NCBI RefSeq assembly: GCF_015277815.1 | Contig: NZ_CP063813.1 | Span: 372,001-436,000, forward strand | DNA length: 64,000 nt | DNA from: Microbacterium atlanticum | Lineage (GTDB): Bacteria > Actinomycetota > Actinomycetes > Actinomycetales > Microbacteriaceae | Direction: 5' to 3' | Shown here: piece by piece, positions 25,158-34,554 of the stretch | Numbering within the stretch: the first letter of the stretch is position 1 | How the letters are laid out: every line of letters starts with the position of its first letter | The notes under the pieces: model-generated | Seen by the model: the letters and a program-made list of their open reading frames with translations, nothing else | Database searches by the model: none | Told to the model about the DNA's origin: nothing | Made by a program: the position numbers and the translations under genes

Positions 25158-25307
25158 GGGAACAGAAGCGAGAACAATCGCAGTGAATCGAGGGTGACTC
25201 GACGCAGCGTTTGAGAACTTGGAACGTTGATTTCATGCGGCTCTGTGACCTCATGTGATCCCTGTGACCGCATCCCGTATGCGTTCAAATCCCACCGTCA
25301 CCGCCAT
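25158..25307 (+). repeat. Direct repeat A: attachment-site scar ending in a tRNA-Ser 3' end
   Basis: These 150 bp align without gaps to 44336-44485, with 22 mismatches by my count. The last 25 bp (25283-25307) are identical and read as the T-loop, T-stem 3' strand and acceptor 3' strand of a tRNA-Ser (GTTCAAATCCCACC, GTCACCGCCA). The 5' side of the T-stem does not match, so this is not a complete tRNA. The upstream 125 bp are shared by both copies and must have come with the mobile element, perhaps its integrase 3' end and attP arm (inference). The intact tRNA gene is outside the window. Confidence 0.8.
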
Positions 25308-25315
25308 AAATCCCT

Positions 25316-25345
25316 GATCAGCGCTACTTTCGAGTGGCGCTGATC
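25316..25345 (+). terminator. Intrinsic terminator behind repeat A
   Basis: GATCAGCGC (25316-25324) pairs with GCGCTGATC (25337-25345); GGCGTTTTGCG follows. It would end the rhamnose operon transcript. Between here and 25551 (about 200 bp) I see no gene or recognisable site. Confidence 0.75.
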
Positions 25346-25551
25346 GGCGTTTTGCGAGCATTTCTTGTTCCCGCTAGTTGCGTCGCCTGCCTCAAGATCC
25401 GCAGGATTCCGCGGCAAACGGCGTAGTTACCGTGGTTTGGAGCACCACCGTGGACCGAGCGGGTGGGGCGCTCGGGCGCCGAACGTTGGGGGTCGTCGTG
25501 GTGGCGACCCGAGCGAGCAGCGGCGCCGATGGAACGCGGGAACCTCCAGGC

Positions 25552-26184
25552 CTAATTGTCCGTCGTAGACAGCAGCCGCATCAGGCGCTCCATCAGGGGC
25601 AGAACGTCGCGCCCAGGGTCGAGAAGCGCCTGTATACGCAGGCCGTCGATCATGGCGAGCACCATGGTGACCTTGTCGTCGGCGGTGAGCTCCTCATGGT
25701 CGTCGGCGGTAGCGAGACGGCCCGTGCCGAAGCTGCGACGCATGCGATCCCGCCGTGCGAGGAAGAACTCGTGGGCGGGATGGTCAGGATTGGTGGCCGC
25801 CACGGTGATCGCCAGCCAGTTGCGCTGCTGTTCGGGGTGAGCGAACTCCTCGCGCAGGACGGTGGACAGCACGCGCTCGGCCGGGACCTGAGCCTCCATG
25901 ATGCGCCGCGCCAGCTCCTCGTCCTGCTCGTCCCGCAGTGCGAGGGCGGCGAGAAGGAGCTCGTCCTTGCTGGCGAAGTGCCGCAGCAGCGCAGCATGGG
26001 TCACATTCGCCCGAGCGGCCATGTCGCGCAGTGACGCGCGCTCGTACCCATGCTCGGCGAAGCTCGCCGAGGCTGCGCGGACGATCTCCGCTCGGCGCGC
26101 CGGCGTGTTCGCGTAGGGCCCTCGGCGGCGGGTAGCGGGCTTCACGGGCCGATCCGACTCGACATCCTCGGCGACGTTCGACAT
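25552..26184 (-). CDS. TetR-family repressor, divergent from the MFS/GH78 operon
   Basis: This 210-residue regulator has an N-terminal TetR helix-turn-helix (RRAEIVRAASASFAEHGYERASLRDMAARANVTHAALLRHFASKDELL) and a variable all-helical ligand domain. I start at ATG 26184, where AGGAGG stands upstream, and not at 26211. It is divergent from the MFS gene at 26355, and two GTAACC/GGTTAC palindromes lie between them, one of them over a promoter. It probably represses itself and the seven-gene glycoside operon. The ligand may be an aglycone or glycoside (inference). Confidence 0.88.
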   Translation of the reverse strand: MSNVAEDVESDRPVKPATRRRGPYANTPARRAEIVRAASASFAEHGYERASLRDMAARANVTHAALLRHFASKDELLLAALALRDEQDEELARRIMEAQVPAERVLSTVLREEFAHPEQQRNWLAITVAATNPDHPAHEFFLARRDRMRRSFGTGRLATADDHEELTADDKVTMVLAMIDGLRIQALLDPGRDVLPLMERLMRLLSTTDN

Positions 26185-26224
26185 GGCTCCTCCTGTCACG
26201 GTCGCGATCACCGTGTCCGGCGAC

Positions 26225-26279
26225 TTGCCAAGTGTAACCGGAGCGGTTACATTCTACGAAGAGTTACCGAGGTGGTTAC
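26225..26279 (+). promoter_or_regulatory. Promoter with two TetR-type palindromes
   Basis: TTGCCA (26225-26230) and TACATT (26248-26253) are 17 bp apart. TGTAACCGGAGCGGTTACA (26233-26251) fills the spacer and the -10 box. GTTACCGAGGTGGTTAC (26263-26279) lies downstream, centres 29 bp apart. Confidence 0.72.
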
Positions 26280-26354
26280 TTTTGGAGGGCGGCCCGACGC
26301 CCGCCTGTCCTCCCGCGCAGCTGCGGGCAGACGACGCACGTTGATGAAGGAGTC

Positions 26355-27716
26355 ATGGTGACCAAGAACGAGCCGAACGCGCGGGCGCTCGCCGAGGGCC
26401 TCGCCGCTGCGGAACCGCTGCCGGGGAACGAGACGGCGCTCGACGTCGTCGACGCGCCGGCCGCCGCCGGACCCGGTGAGCCCACCACTCCGATGAGTCG
26501 CTCGTACATCCTCTGGCTCATGCTCGCCAGCTTCGGCGCTTCGATGGCGATGATGGTGCCGCTCTCGTACGGCATCGCGGTGCGCATCACCGAATTGGCT
26601 CCCGGTCATGAAGAGGTCCTCGGCTACATCACCGGGAGCGCGCAGCTCGTCTATCTCCTCATCAGCCCGCTCATCGGCATCTGGAGCGACCGCACGCGAT
26701 CGCGCTTCGGCCGCCGCTCGCCGTTCATCTATCTCGGCACCGGCATCGGCCTCGTCGGACTTGTGATCATCGGACTCGCACCGAACCTGCTGATCGTCGG
26801 AGCGGGGTGGGTGCTCGGCATGACCGGCTGGTCGATCGCCGGAGCAGCGCTGCAGACGCTGCAGGCCGACAAGCTTCCCGAGAAGCAGCGCGGAAAGGTG
26901 TCGGCTCTCACCGGGCTGATGACCCAGATCGCGCCGGTGCTCGGCATCGGCGTGGCCTACGCCGTGTCGTCGAGCACCCTGCTCATCTTCCTCGTACCGG
27001 GTCTCATCGGCGCCGTGTTCCTCGCGCTCTTCCCGCTCATCAAGCCGGAGGGCAGCTCGAAGGACATCCCGCAGCGCGACCAGGTGACGGTGAAGTCCGT
27101 CGTCACGAGCTATGGCTTCAACGTGCGGAAGTACCCGGACTTCGCCTGGAACTGGCTCGGCCGCTTCGTTTTCTTCATCGGCCTCTACTTCAACACCACT
27201 TTCGGCACGTTCTTCTACGCCCAGCGGCTCGACCTGCCCGTACGCGAGGTCGCCGGCATCGTGGCCACCGTGGGCATGATCGGCGTGCTGGCCGCCGCGG
27301 CCGGCGCCATCGTAGGCGGCTTCCTGTCCGACAAGCTCCAGCGTCGACGCCTCTTCGTCATGCTCGCGGCGCTGCTCTTCGTCGGAGGCGCGGTCGTCGA
27401 GGCCACGGCCTGGTCACTGCCGCAGATCATCGTGGGCGCCGTCCTGATGCAGCTGGCGATCGCGGTGTTCGCCACTGTCGATCAGGCGATCGTCTACGCG
27501 ATCATCCCCGAGCGCGACCAGGCCGGACGCTACATGGCGGTGATCCAGTTCGCGCAGAAGATCCCGAGCGCCGTGGCTCCGCTGCTCGCCGGCGTCGTCA
27601 TCACGATCGGGGCTGTCGGCGGCGACAAGAACTACACGCTCCTCTATCTGGCAGGTGCGGTGTTCGCGCTCGTGGGCGGGCTCATCATCCTGCTCAAGGT
27701 CAAGTCCGTCCGCTGA
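26355..27716 (+). CDS. MFS sugar/glycoside transporter
   Basis: This 453-residue membrane protein has about 12 helices after a 45-residue acidic, Ala/Pro-rich N-terminal tail. The signature loop between helices 2 and 3 is present (GIWSDRTRSRFGRRSPFIY), close to the pattern of sucrose and other glycoside carriers of the MFS. It would import a glycoside or sugar with a cation. The ATG at 26355 follows AAGGAG. It heads the TetR-controlled operon and lies 30 bp before the second GH78 gene, so a rhamnoside is a likely cargo. A second carrier of a different subfamily (GPH) closes the operon. Confidence 0.85.
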   Translation: MVTKNEPNARALAEGLAAAEPLPGNETALDVVDAPAAAGPGEPTTPMSRSYILWLMLASFGASMAMMVPLSYGIAVRITELAPGHEEVLGYITGSAQLVYLLISPLIGIWSDRTRSRFGRRSPFIYLGTGIGLVGLVIIGLAPNLLIVGAGWVLGMTGWSIAGAALQTLQADKLPEKQRGKVSALTGLMTQIAPVLGIGVAYAVSSSTLLIFLVPGLIGAVFLALFPLIKPEGSSKDIPQRDQVTVKSVVTSYGFNVRKYPDFAWNWLGRFVFFIGLYFNTTFGTFFYAQRLDLPVREVAGIVATVGMIGVLAAAAGAIVGGFLSDKLQRRRLFVMLAALLFVGGAVVEATAWSLPQIIVGAVLMQLAIAVFATVDQAIVYAIIPERDQAGRYMAVIQFAQKIPSAVAPLLAGVVITIGAVGGDKNYTLLYLAGAVFALVGGLIILLKVKSVR

Positions 27717-27746
27717 TCCGCCACCCAGCCGGAAATCCCGCCCATC

Positions 27747-30410
27747 ATGCTGCACAATGCACCCTTCGGTCTGTCGGTCGACAGCGGCGGTGACCAGTTC
27801 GCCGTCACCGGGGACCGGCCGCGCCTGTCGTGGAAGAACCCGATCGATTCATCGGACCGGTCCGTCGTCGAGGCGACCGTCGACGGCGGCCTCCCCGTCA
27901 CCGCCAATGTCGCCGGGCACCGCTTCGTGGAGTGGCCCTTCGGCCCGCTCGGCAGCGGCAGCCGCGTGCAGTGGCGGGTGCGCGAGGATGCACCGGATGC
28001 CGCGTGGTCGGAACTCGCGGAGTTCGAGGTCGGACTGCTCGACCAGGATTGGTCGGCCGACTGGATCTCCGCCGTCGAAGGAGACGATCCGGGGTACGGG
28101 CAGCGCCCAGTCGCCGTACTGACCGGCTGCTTCGAGCTCGACACCGAGGTCGTCTCCGCCCGGCTGTACGCGACGGCGTTGGGGATCTACACCGCAGCTG
28201 TGAACGGACGCCGCGTCGGCACGGACGAGCTCGCCCCCGGTTCCACCTCCTACGACCGCACGCTCTACGCCCAGGCCCACGACGTCACCGCCCTCGTCGG
28301 TCCCGGCGAGAACCGCATCGAGGTCGAGCTCTCCGACGGCTGGTTCCGTGGCCAGGTGGGTGCCCACCGCCGCCCCGCGCAGTGGGGAACGACGACGGCA
28401 CTCCGACTCGAGCTGCACGTGCGCCTGCGCGATGGATCGCTGCAGGTCTTCGGCACCGACGAAACCTGGACCAGCCGCCCGTCCACGATCATCCGTGCCG
28501 ATCTCATGGCCGGTCAAGCGGTCGATTTCTCGAAGGCGGCTTCGCGGCGGCATCCCGTGCGTGTCGGAGCGATCGACGCGCCGACGATCGACTGGTCTCC
28601 GGCCCCTCCGGTGAGAGTGATCGAGACCCGCTCACCGGTCGCCGTGAAGCGTCTGGGCGATGACGTGTGCGTGATCGACTTCGGTCAGAACGCATCGGGC
28701 TGGATCCGATGCACAGATCTCGGTGCGGTGGGCACCAGGACAGTGATCGAGTACGGCGAGTACGTCGACGCGACGGGCGACCTGTCCACCTCCCATCTCG
28801 ACTCCACGCAGCCCGGTCACGACCCGCTCGTGTTCATCCAGCGGGACGAGGTGACCGCCGGACCTGCTGGTGCGGTCTTCGAGCCGCGCCACACGGTGCA
28901 CGGATTCCAGTACGTCCGGATCACCAGGACGGGGTCTCCGCTGGACGCGGCATCCGTCACCATGCAGGTCGTCCACACCGACCTCGCTCGCTCGGGCACG
29001 TTCGAGTCCAGCGAACCCGACCTGAACCGGCTGCACGAGATCGCGGAGTGGAGCTTCCGTGGCAACGCCGTGGATGTGCCGACCGACTGCCCAACCCGTG
29101 AGCGGCTGGCTTGGACGGGCGACTACCAGGTGTTCGCCCCGACCGCGACACGGCTGTATGACGTCCACGGCTTCACCCGGAAGTGGCTGCGGTCGGTCAG
29201 GGATGACCAGCTCGACGACGGCCGCATCGCGAACTTCTCGCCCGACGGCCGCCAGATCAAACGCCATCTGGACGATCAGTTCGCGATGATGACTGGATCG
29301 TCGGGCTGGGGCGATGCGATCGTCGCCGTCCCCTGGGAGATGTACGTCTCCTACGGCGACGAATCCGTTCTCGCGGAGAACTACGACGCCATGGTGCGGT
29401 GGGTGGAGTGGGCTCTGGCCCAGGCTCGCGGCTCGCGACACCACGCGCGTGCGCAGGCATCCCCCGACCCAGAACCCTTCGAGGAATACCTCTGGGACGG
29501 CACGTTCCACTGGGGAGAGTGGACCGAGCCCAAGCAGCGCGACGCAGACGGCAATTTCATCGACCCGATCAAGCACAACCCCATGGCCTGGTTCATGGCG
29601 GACAAGGGCGAGGTGGGGACCGCGTTTCTGCACCGCTCGACGTCGACCCTGGCGCGCATCGCCGAGATCCTGGGACGAGGAGCGGATGCTGCGCGCTACG
29701 CCGAGGTCGCCGCCAAGGTCGCAGCCGCCTGGCGTGACGCGTACCTGCGCGAGGACGGAACGACGGTCACCGACACCCAGGCGGCCTACGTCCGCGCCCT
29801 GTCGTTCGGGCTCATCCCAGACGCGCTGCGTGCGGCGGCGATCGACCGCCTCGTGGAGCTGATCCGCGAGGCCGGAACCCATCTCGGCACGGGCTTCCTC
29901 GCAACCGGCGATCTGCTGCCGGTACTCACGGATGCGGGTCGTGCCGACATCGCGCACGAGCTCCTGTTCCAGCGCACGGCGCCGTCCTGGCTCTATATGG
30001 TCGACCGCGGAGCGACGACCATCTGGGAGGACTGGGAGGGTATTGATGAGCAGGGCATCGCCCACGAGTCGCTGAACCACTACAGCAAAGGCGCGGTCAT
30101 CAGGTTCCTGCACACTCACACGCTCGGCCTGCGTCAGGATTTCGGCTCCGTCGCGTGGGAGAAGGTCGTGATCGCTCCGGTGCCCGCACCAGGGATGACT
30201 TGGGCGCGCGGCGCGCATGACGGCCCGCAGGGGCGCATCGACGTCGAGTGGCGTGTGGAGGGCGACCGCATCCGCATCTCCGCGGACATCCCGGGCGGCA
30301 CCCACGCGCGGATCGTGTTCCCGGACGGAACCGAGCGCCAGGCGGGGCCCGGCCGCTTCGACGAGACCGCCGGGATGCCGGCATCCCTTCCCGCTGTCAG
30401 CGTGCGCTGA
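27747..30410 (+). CDS. Alpha-L-rhamnosidase, glycoside hydrolase family 78 (second, divergent)
   Basis: This 887-residue enzyme lacks a signal peptide and so works on imported rhamnosides. Early beta-domains carry WISAVEGDD and DGWFRGQVGAHRRPAQWG. The catalytic barrel has DCPTRERLAWTGD at residues 447-459, with Asp447, Glu452 and Asp459 at the 5- and 7-residue spacing of characterised GH78 enzymes; TTIWEDWEG holds the likely general base, Glu761. The other GH78 here (4572) has one residue more in this motif, so the two belong to different GH78 subgroups and probably cut different linkages. An insertion around residues 560-620 (GSRHHARAQASPDPEPFEEY and onward) is longer than in the first enzyme. 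Confidence 0.94.
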   Translation: MLHNAPFGLSVDSGGDQFAVTGDRPRLSWKNPIDSSDRSVVEATVDGGLPVTANVAGHRFVEWPFGPLGSGSRVQWRVREDAPDAAWSELAEFEVGLLDQDWSADWISAVEGDDPGYGQRPVAVLTGCFELDTEVVSARLYATALGIYTAAVNGRRVGTDELAPGSTSYDRTLYAQAHDVTALVGPGENRIEVELSDGWFRGQVGAHRRPAQWGTTTALRLELHVRLRDGSLQVFGTDETWTSRPSTIIRADLMAGQAVDFSKAASRRHPVRVGAIDAPTIDWSPAPPVRVIETRSPVAVKRLGDDVCVIDFGQNASGWIRCTDLGAVGTRTVIEYGEYVDATGDLSTSHLDSTQPGHDPLVFIQRDEVTAGPAGAVFEPRHTVHGFQYVRITRTGSPLDAASVTMQVVHTDLARSGTFESSEPDLNRLHEIAEWSFRGNAVDVPTDCPTRERLAWTGDYQVFAPTATRLYDVHGFTRKWLRSVRDDQLDDGRIANFSPDGRQIKRHLDDQFAMMTGSSGWGDAIVAVPWEMYVSYGDESVLAENYDAMVRWVEWALAQARGSRHHARAQASPDPEPFEEYLWDGTFHWGEWTEPKQRDADGNFIDPIKHNPMAWFMADKGEVGTAFLHRSTSTLARIAEILGRGADAARYAEVAAKVAAAWRDAYLREDGTTVTDTQAAYVRALSFGLIPDALRAAAIDRLVELIREAGTHLGTGFLATGDLLPVLTDAGRADIAHELLFQRTAPSWLYMVDRGATTIWEDWEGIDEQGIAHESLNHYSKGAVIRFLHTHTLGLRQDFGSVAWEKVVIAPVPAPGMTWARGAHDGPQGRIDVEWRVEGDRIRISADIPGGTHARIVFPDGTERQAGPGRFDETAGMPASLPAVSVR

Positions 30411-30440
30411 CAACCACACCGATGTGAAAGAGAGCAAGCA

Positions 30441-31670
30441 ATGACGAACTTCCCCGATGGATTCCTGTGGGGCGCCGCGACCGCCGGCCACCAGATCGAA
30501 GGCAACAACGTCAACAGCGACTGGTGGGCACGCGAGCAGATGATGCCCGGCATGGAGCTGTCCGGCGACGCCGTGGACAGCTACCACCGCTACCGCGAGG
30601 ACATCCAGCTTCTCGCCGATGCGGGCCTGACGTCCTACCGGTTCAGCCTCGAGTGGTCGCGCATCGAGCCGGTGCGCGGGCACTTCTCCAAGGCGGAGCT
30701 CGCGCACTACCGCCGCATGATCGAGTTCTGTCTCGACAACAGCGTGACGCCGGTCGTCACCCTGCAGCACTTCACAACGCCGCAGTGGTTCGCCGCGCTC
30801 GGCGGATGGGAATCGCCCGAGGCGGAGGCGCTGTTCTGCGCATACGTCGAGCAGGCGTGCACGATCCTCGACGGCGTCGAGTGGGTCGCCACCATGAACG
30901 AGCCCAACATGCAGGCCGCCATCATGACGGCGATGCGCCATCTCTCCGCCTCGGGAGGCGACTGGACCAGCCCGACCGTCGAGGCCGAAGGCGACGATCA
31001 GAAGAAGCAGACGCACAGCGAGTTCCTGACGTACGCCGATCCGGAGATCGGCCGCATGTTCACCCGGATCCATCACGCGGCACGCGCGATCGTCCGCGAT
31101 CGGACCAGCGCGAAGGTCGGTTGGACGATCGCCGCGGGAGCGCTGACCGCCGCACCCGGCGGCGAGGAGAAGCTGCGGCAGATCCGATACGGCAAGGAGG
31201 ACGTGTACTGGGAGGGCAGTCGCGGCGACGACTTCGTCGGCGTGCAGGCCTACTCCTCCCAGCAGGTCGACGCGAACGGGCTCGTCCCGCACCCGCCGCA
31301 CCCCGACAACACGCTCGTCGGCACCGCGTTCCGCCCCGACTCGCTCGCCATGGCGGTGCGCCACGCGTGGGAGATCAGCCAGCACACGCCCATCGTGATC
31401 ACCGAGAACGGCATCGCCACTGCCGACGACGAGCAGCGCATCCGCTACACGGGCGAAGCCCTGCAGGGTCTGCTCGGCACGATCGCCGACGGCATCGACG
31501 TGCAGGGTTATCTGCACTGGTCGCTGCTCGACAACTTCGAGTGGGGGCACTGGGAGCCGACGTTCGGCCTCATCGCCGTCGACCGCGACACCTTCGTCCG
31601 CACCCCCAAGCCGAGCCTCGCGTGGCTCGGCCAGGTGGCGCAGCGCAACTCGCTGTCGTGGGAGGCCTGA
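30441..31670 (+). CDS. Beta-glycosidase, glycoside hydrolase family 1
   Basis: This 409-residue retaining beta-glycosidase has a single TIM barrel and acts in the cytoplasm. The N-terminal family signature FLWGAATAGHQIEG, the acid/base Glu154 in TMNEPN, and the nucleophile Glu322 in ITENGIA are all intact. It is 40 to 60 residues shorter than most GH1 beta-glucosidases, chiefly through short barrel loops. It lies in the TetR operon directly after the second GH78, and so may remove a beta-linked glucose, galactose or fucose exposed once rhamnose is gone. The exact sugar cannot be read from the sequence. Confidence 0.93.
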   Translation: MTNFPDGFLWGAATAGHQIEGNNVNSDWWAREQMMPGMELSGDAVDSYHRYREDIQLLADAGLTSYRFSLEWSRIEPVRGHFSKAELAHYRRMIEFCLDNSVTPVVTLQHFTTPQWFAALGGWESPEAEALFCAYVEQACTILDGVEWVATMNEPNMQAAIMTAMRHLSASGGDWTSPTVEAEGDDQKKQTHSEFLTYADPEIGRMFTRIHHAARAIVRDRTSAKVGWTIAAGALTAAPGGEEKLRQIRYGKEDVYWEGSRGDDFVGVQAYSSQQVDANGLVPHPPHPDNTLVGTAFRPDSLAMAVRHAWEISQHTPIVITENGIATADDEQRIRYTGEALQGLLGTIADGIDVQGYLHWSLLDNFEWGHWEPTFGLIAVDRDTFVRTPKPSLAWLGQVAQRNSLSWEA

Positions 31671-31673
31671 CCG

Positions 31674-32471
31674 ATGAAGATCTCGGGCAAGACGTTCGTC
31701 GTCACCGGCGCCGGTAACGGCATCGGCCGCGAGGTGACGCTTCAGCTCCTCGCCACCGGTGCATCGGTCGCAGGTGTCGACCTCAACGAAGCCGGCCTGC
31801 GGAGGACCGCGGAGCTCGCCGATGCTGGTTCGCGGTTCACTTCGCATGTCGTGAACATCACGGACAGGGATGCCGTGGAGGCGCTGCCAGCGCAGGTCGA
31901 GTCTGCCCACGGCCCTGCCGACGGCGTGATCAATGTCGCGGGCGTGATCCAGAAGTTCGTGAAGGTCACCGATCTGGCCTACTCGGAGATCGAGAAGGTC
32001 ATGAACGTGAACTTCTGGGGCACGATGAACATGGTCAAGGCGTTCCTGCCGGTGCTGACCTCGCGTCCCGAAGCCGCCCTCGTGAATGTCGCGAGCATGG
32101 GCGCTTATGCTCCGGTCCCCGGTCAGGCCGTTTACGGGGCATCCAAGGCGGCCGTGAAGGTGCTCACCGAGGCGCTCTACGCCGAGCTTCTCGACACGTC
32201 CGTCGCGGTGACGGTGATCTTCCCGGGCGCGATCGGCACAGATATCGCCGCGAACTCGGGTGTGGCGCTGTCGGACGGGTCGCAGGACGCGCCCGCGTAC
32301 AAGACGACCCCGCCCTCTGCCGCCGCGGCAGTCATCGTCGACGCCGTGATCAAGGGCAGGTACCGGGCCACCATCGGGAGCGACGCGGCGACGATGGACA
32401 AGCTCTCGCGCCTCAACCCAAAGCGGGCAACCACCCTCATCGCCAAGCAGATGGGCGCTCTGCTCAACTGA
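31674..32471 (+). CDS. Short-chain dehydrogenase/reductase
   Basis: This 265-residue NAD(P)-dependent SDR has the nucleotide-binding TGAGNGIG, an Asp after the second strand that favours NAD (GVDLNEAGL), the N-V-A-G variant of the NNAG motif, and catalytic S-x-YGASK (VYGASKAAVKV). It lies 4 bp after the GH1 gene. The C-terminal half (GRYRATIGSDAATMDKLSRL) resembles SDRs acting on larger hydrophobic alcohols or ketones, which would fit aglycone oxidation, but sugar oxidation is equally open. Confidence 0.85.
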   Translation: MKISGKTFVVTGAGNGIGREVTLQLLATGASVAGVDLNEAGLRRTAELADAGSRFTSHVVNITDRDAVEALPAQVESAHGPADGVINVAGVIQKFVKVTDLAYSEIEKVMNVNFWGTMNMVKAFLPVLTSRPEAALVNVASMGAYAPVPGQAVYGASKAAVKVLTEALYAELLDTSVAVTVIFPGAIGTDIAANSGVALSDGSQDAPAYKTTPPSAAAAVIVDAVIKGRYRATIGSDAATMDKLSRLNPKRATTLIAKQMGALLN

Positions 32472-32560
32472 CGGCATCGGGCGCCTGACGAAGGGCTCGC
32501 TGGGTGCCCCGCCTCAAGCCGTACGCCCAAATCCCTGGCAGCAGCACGCAAAGGAGCACA

Positions 32561-33394
32561 ATGTCTTTCCCGTTCGCCGACGTTACCAACCGTCCACTAT
32601 CCGAGCTTCTCTCGTTGCGCGGACGCCGCGCCGTCGTGACCGGTGCTGCCCAGGGCCTAGGCAAGGCCATCGCCTCCCGCTTGGCCGAGGCTGGCGCCGA
32701 CCTTCTGCTGATCGACCTCAATGCCGACGCCGCCGATTCCGCGGCCACGGAATTGGCGCAGCGCTACGGGGTCCGCGTACTGAGCACGCGCGCCGACGTC
32801 GCCGATGCTGCGTCCGTTGTCGCCGCGGCTGATTTCGCCGCCGCCGAACTCGGCGGCATCGACGTCTGGGTCAACAACGCGGGGATCTTCCCGAACGCGC
32901 CTGTGACGGTGATGCCGGACGAGATGTGGGATTCCACCTTCGCCGTCAACGCCCGCGGCGTGTTCCTCGGAGCACGTGAGGCCGCACGCCGGATGTCGGC
33001 GGACGGTTCGGGCGGGGTCATCGTGAACATTATTTCCACGGCCGGCGTGCAGGTGGCGTTCCCAGGCATGGCCGCCTACGTCGGCTCGAAGCATGCGGCG
33101 CTGGGCATGACCAAGTCGCTCGCGGTCGACCTGGCCCCCCTCGGCATTCGCGTGCTCGGCGTCGCGCCGAGCTTCGTCCCGACCGAGGGCAATCTCGCCG
33201 CCGCGAAGGCCGGCGCCGAGGCGGCTGCCGCGGCGGGCATCGAGATGCCTCCGCTGGAGGTCATGAACAAGAGCATGATCGGCCGAATGGGCACCCCCGA
33301 CGACATCGCCCGCGTCGTGCTCTTCGCCGCCAGCGACCTCTCGATGATCATGACGGGCAGCACCCTCATGGCCGACGGCGGCGAGACGCTCTGA
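32561..33394 (+). CDS. Short-chain dehydrogenase/reductase, classical SDR (FabG-like)
   Basis: This 277-residue classical SDR has TGAAQGLGKAIA for nucleotide binding, Asp-Leu-Asn after strand 2 favouring NAD, VNNAGIF, and the catalytic Ser-Tyr-Lys (IISTAGVQ, YVGSKHAALGM). I start at ATG 32561, with AAGGAG upstream; the frame also opens at 32504 without one. It shares little with the SDR upstream beyond the family core. In this operon it may oxidise a sugar or an aglycone released by the glycosidases. Confidence 0.86.
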   Translation: MSFPFADVTNRPLSELLSLRGRRAVVTGAAQGLGKAIASRLAEAGADLLLIDLNADAADSAATELAQRYGVRVLSTRADVADAASVVAAADFAAAELGGIDVWVNNAGIFPNAPVTVMPDEMWDSTFAVNARGVFLGAREAARRMSADGSGGVIVNIISTAGVQVAFPGMAAYVGSKHAALGMTKSLAVDLAPLGIRVLGVAPSFVPTEGNLAAAKAGAEAAAAAGIEMPPLEVMNKSMIGRMGTPDDIARVVLFAASDLSMIMTGSTLMADGGETL

Positions 33395-33432
33395 CCTAAA
33401 AGGCCGCGAGTCGCCAACGAAAGGAGACGACG

Positions 33433-34437
33433 ATGCTCACATGGGGGATCATCGGCACCGGCGACATATCGGAGCGGCTGGTGGCCGACCTCATGACGCT
33501 CCCGGACGCGCGCGTGTCTGCGGTGTGGGGGAGGTCGGCCGCGCGTGCCGACCACTTCGCCCGGACGCACGGCATCCCTGTCGCGACGGAATCACTCGAC
33601 GCGCTCCTCGCCCGCGACGATGTCCGCGTTGTGTATATCGCCACGCCAGCCCACACCCACGCCGACATCGCGATCGAAGCGCTCGCGGCGGGCAAGCACG
33701 TCCTGATCGAGAAGCCGATCGCGGGAAGCGCCCCGGAGGCGGAGCGCATCTTCGCGGCGGCTCGAGCAGCGCGCCGCTTCGCGATGGAGGCGATGTGGAT
33801 GCGATTCAATCCGCTCCATGTCGACCTCCTCGACCGGATCGGCGCTGGATTGCTCGGTGAGGTGAGCAGCGTGCGTGCGAGCTTCGGCACGCCTTTCCAC
33901 CCGCGGGGGCGCGTCCGGAAGCCGGCAGACGCGGGAAGCGCGCTGCGCGATCGGGGAATCTACGCGGTCACCCTCAGCAGCTGGTTCCTCGGTGAGCCCA
34001 TGCGGATCGCGGCCTCGGGGGTCTTCGACGGCGACGTCGACACGTCGGGCCATACGACGCTCGAGAGCGGGAGCGGCTTCGCGCACTTGTCGTGGTCGGG
34101 CACGGAGTTCCTCGACCTGTCGGCGTCGGTGGCCGGGGCCCGTGGATGGGTGACGATCGCTCCCATGTTCTGGGCCGGAACGCGCGCGAACGTGCATGCG
34201 GGGTCCGCCGAGGCGATCTTCGGATCGCCGGAGGTCATCGAGCATCCGCGTCTGGGCAACGGATATCGGCCGATGCTCACTGCCGTCGCCGATGCGATCC
34301 AGTCGGGGCTTCTCGAGCATCCGTGGCACACGCACGCCGACACGCTCGCGGTCTCTCGCTCGATGGACCAAATCATCTCAGCAATGCGCTCGGCGCAGTC
34401 GGTGTCCCCGCCGCGATCCGTTCCGAATCTCTACTGA
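33433..34437 (+). CDS. Gfo/Idh/MocA-family oxidoreductase
   Basis: This 334-residue NAD(P)-dependent enzyme has an N-terminal Rossmann domain (WGIIGTGDISERLVADL), the family's EKP lysine motif (HVLIEKPIAGS), and a C-terminal alpha/beta substrate domain (MEAMWMRFNPLH). Relatives oxidise or reduce sugars, dihydrodiols and inositols, and some act on 3-keto-glycosides. AAAGGAG precedes the ATG at 33433. It is the sixth gene of the TetR-controlled operon and would handle a sugar released there. Confidence 0.87.
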   Translation: MLTWGIIGTGDISERLVADLMTLPDARVSAVWGRSAARADHFARTHGIPVATESLDALLARDDVRVVYIATPAHTHADIAIEALAAGKHVLIEKPIAGSAPEAERIFAAARAARRFAMEAMWMRFNPLHVDLLDRIGAGLLGEVSSVRASFGTPFHPRGRVRKPADAGSALRDRGIYAVTLSSWFLGEPMRIAASGVFDGDVDTSGHTTLESGSGFAHLSWSGTEFLDLSASVAGARGWVTIAPMFWAGTRANVHAGSAEAIFGSPEVIEHPRLGNGYRPMLTAVADAIQSGLLEHPWHTHADTLAVSRSMDQIISAMRSAQSVSPPRSVPNLY

Positions 34438-34554
34438 TGCTGCTCGATCCGTTCTATTCGGCGGCTGGTGGCCGAACGTAGCGTTGCGTTCGCCTCGATC
34501 GCATCGTGGAATGGGCCACAGCGCCGAGGCGATACCCGAAGGAGTGTGAACGCG

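Noticed and set aside
25283..25307. A complete tRNA-Ser gene at copy A (and at 44461-44485)
   Set aside because: Only the T-loop and 3' strands exist; the 5' T-stem strand, anticodon arm and 5' acceptor strand do not match. These are attachment-site fragments.
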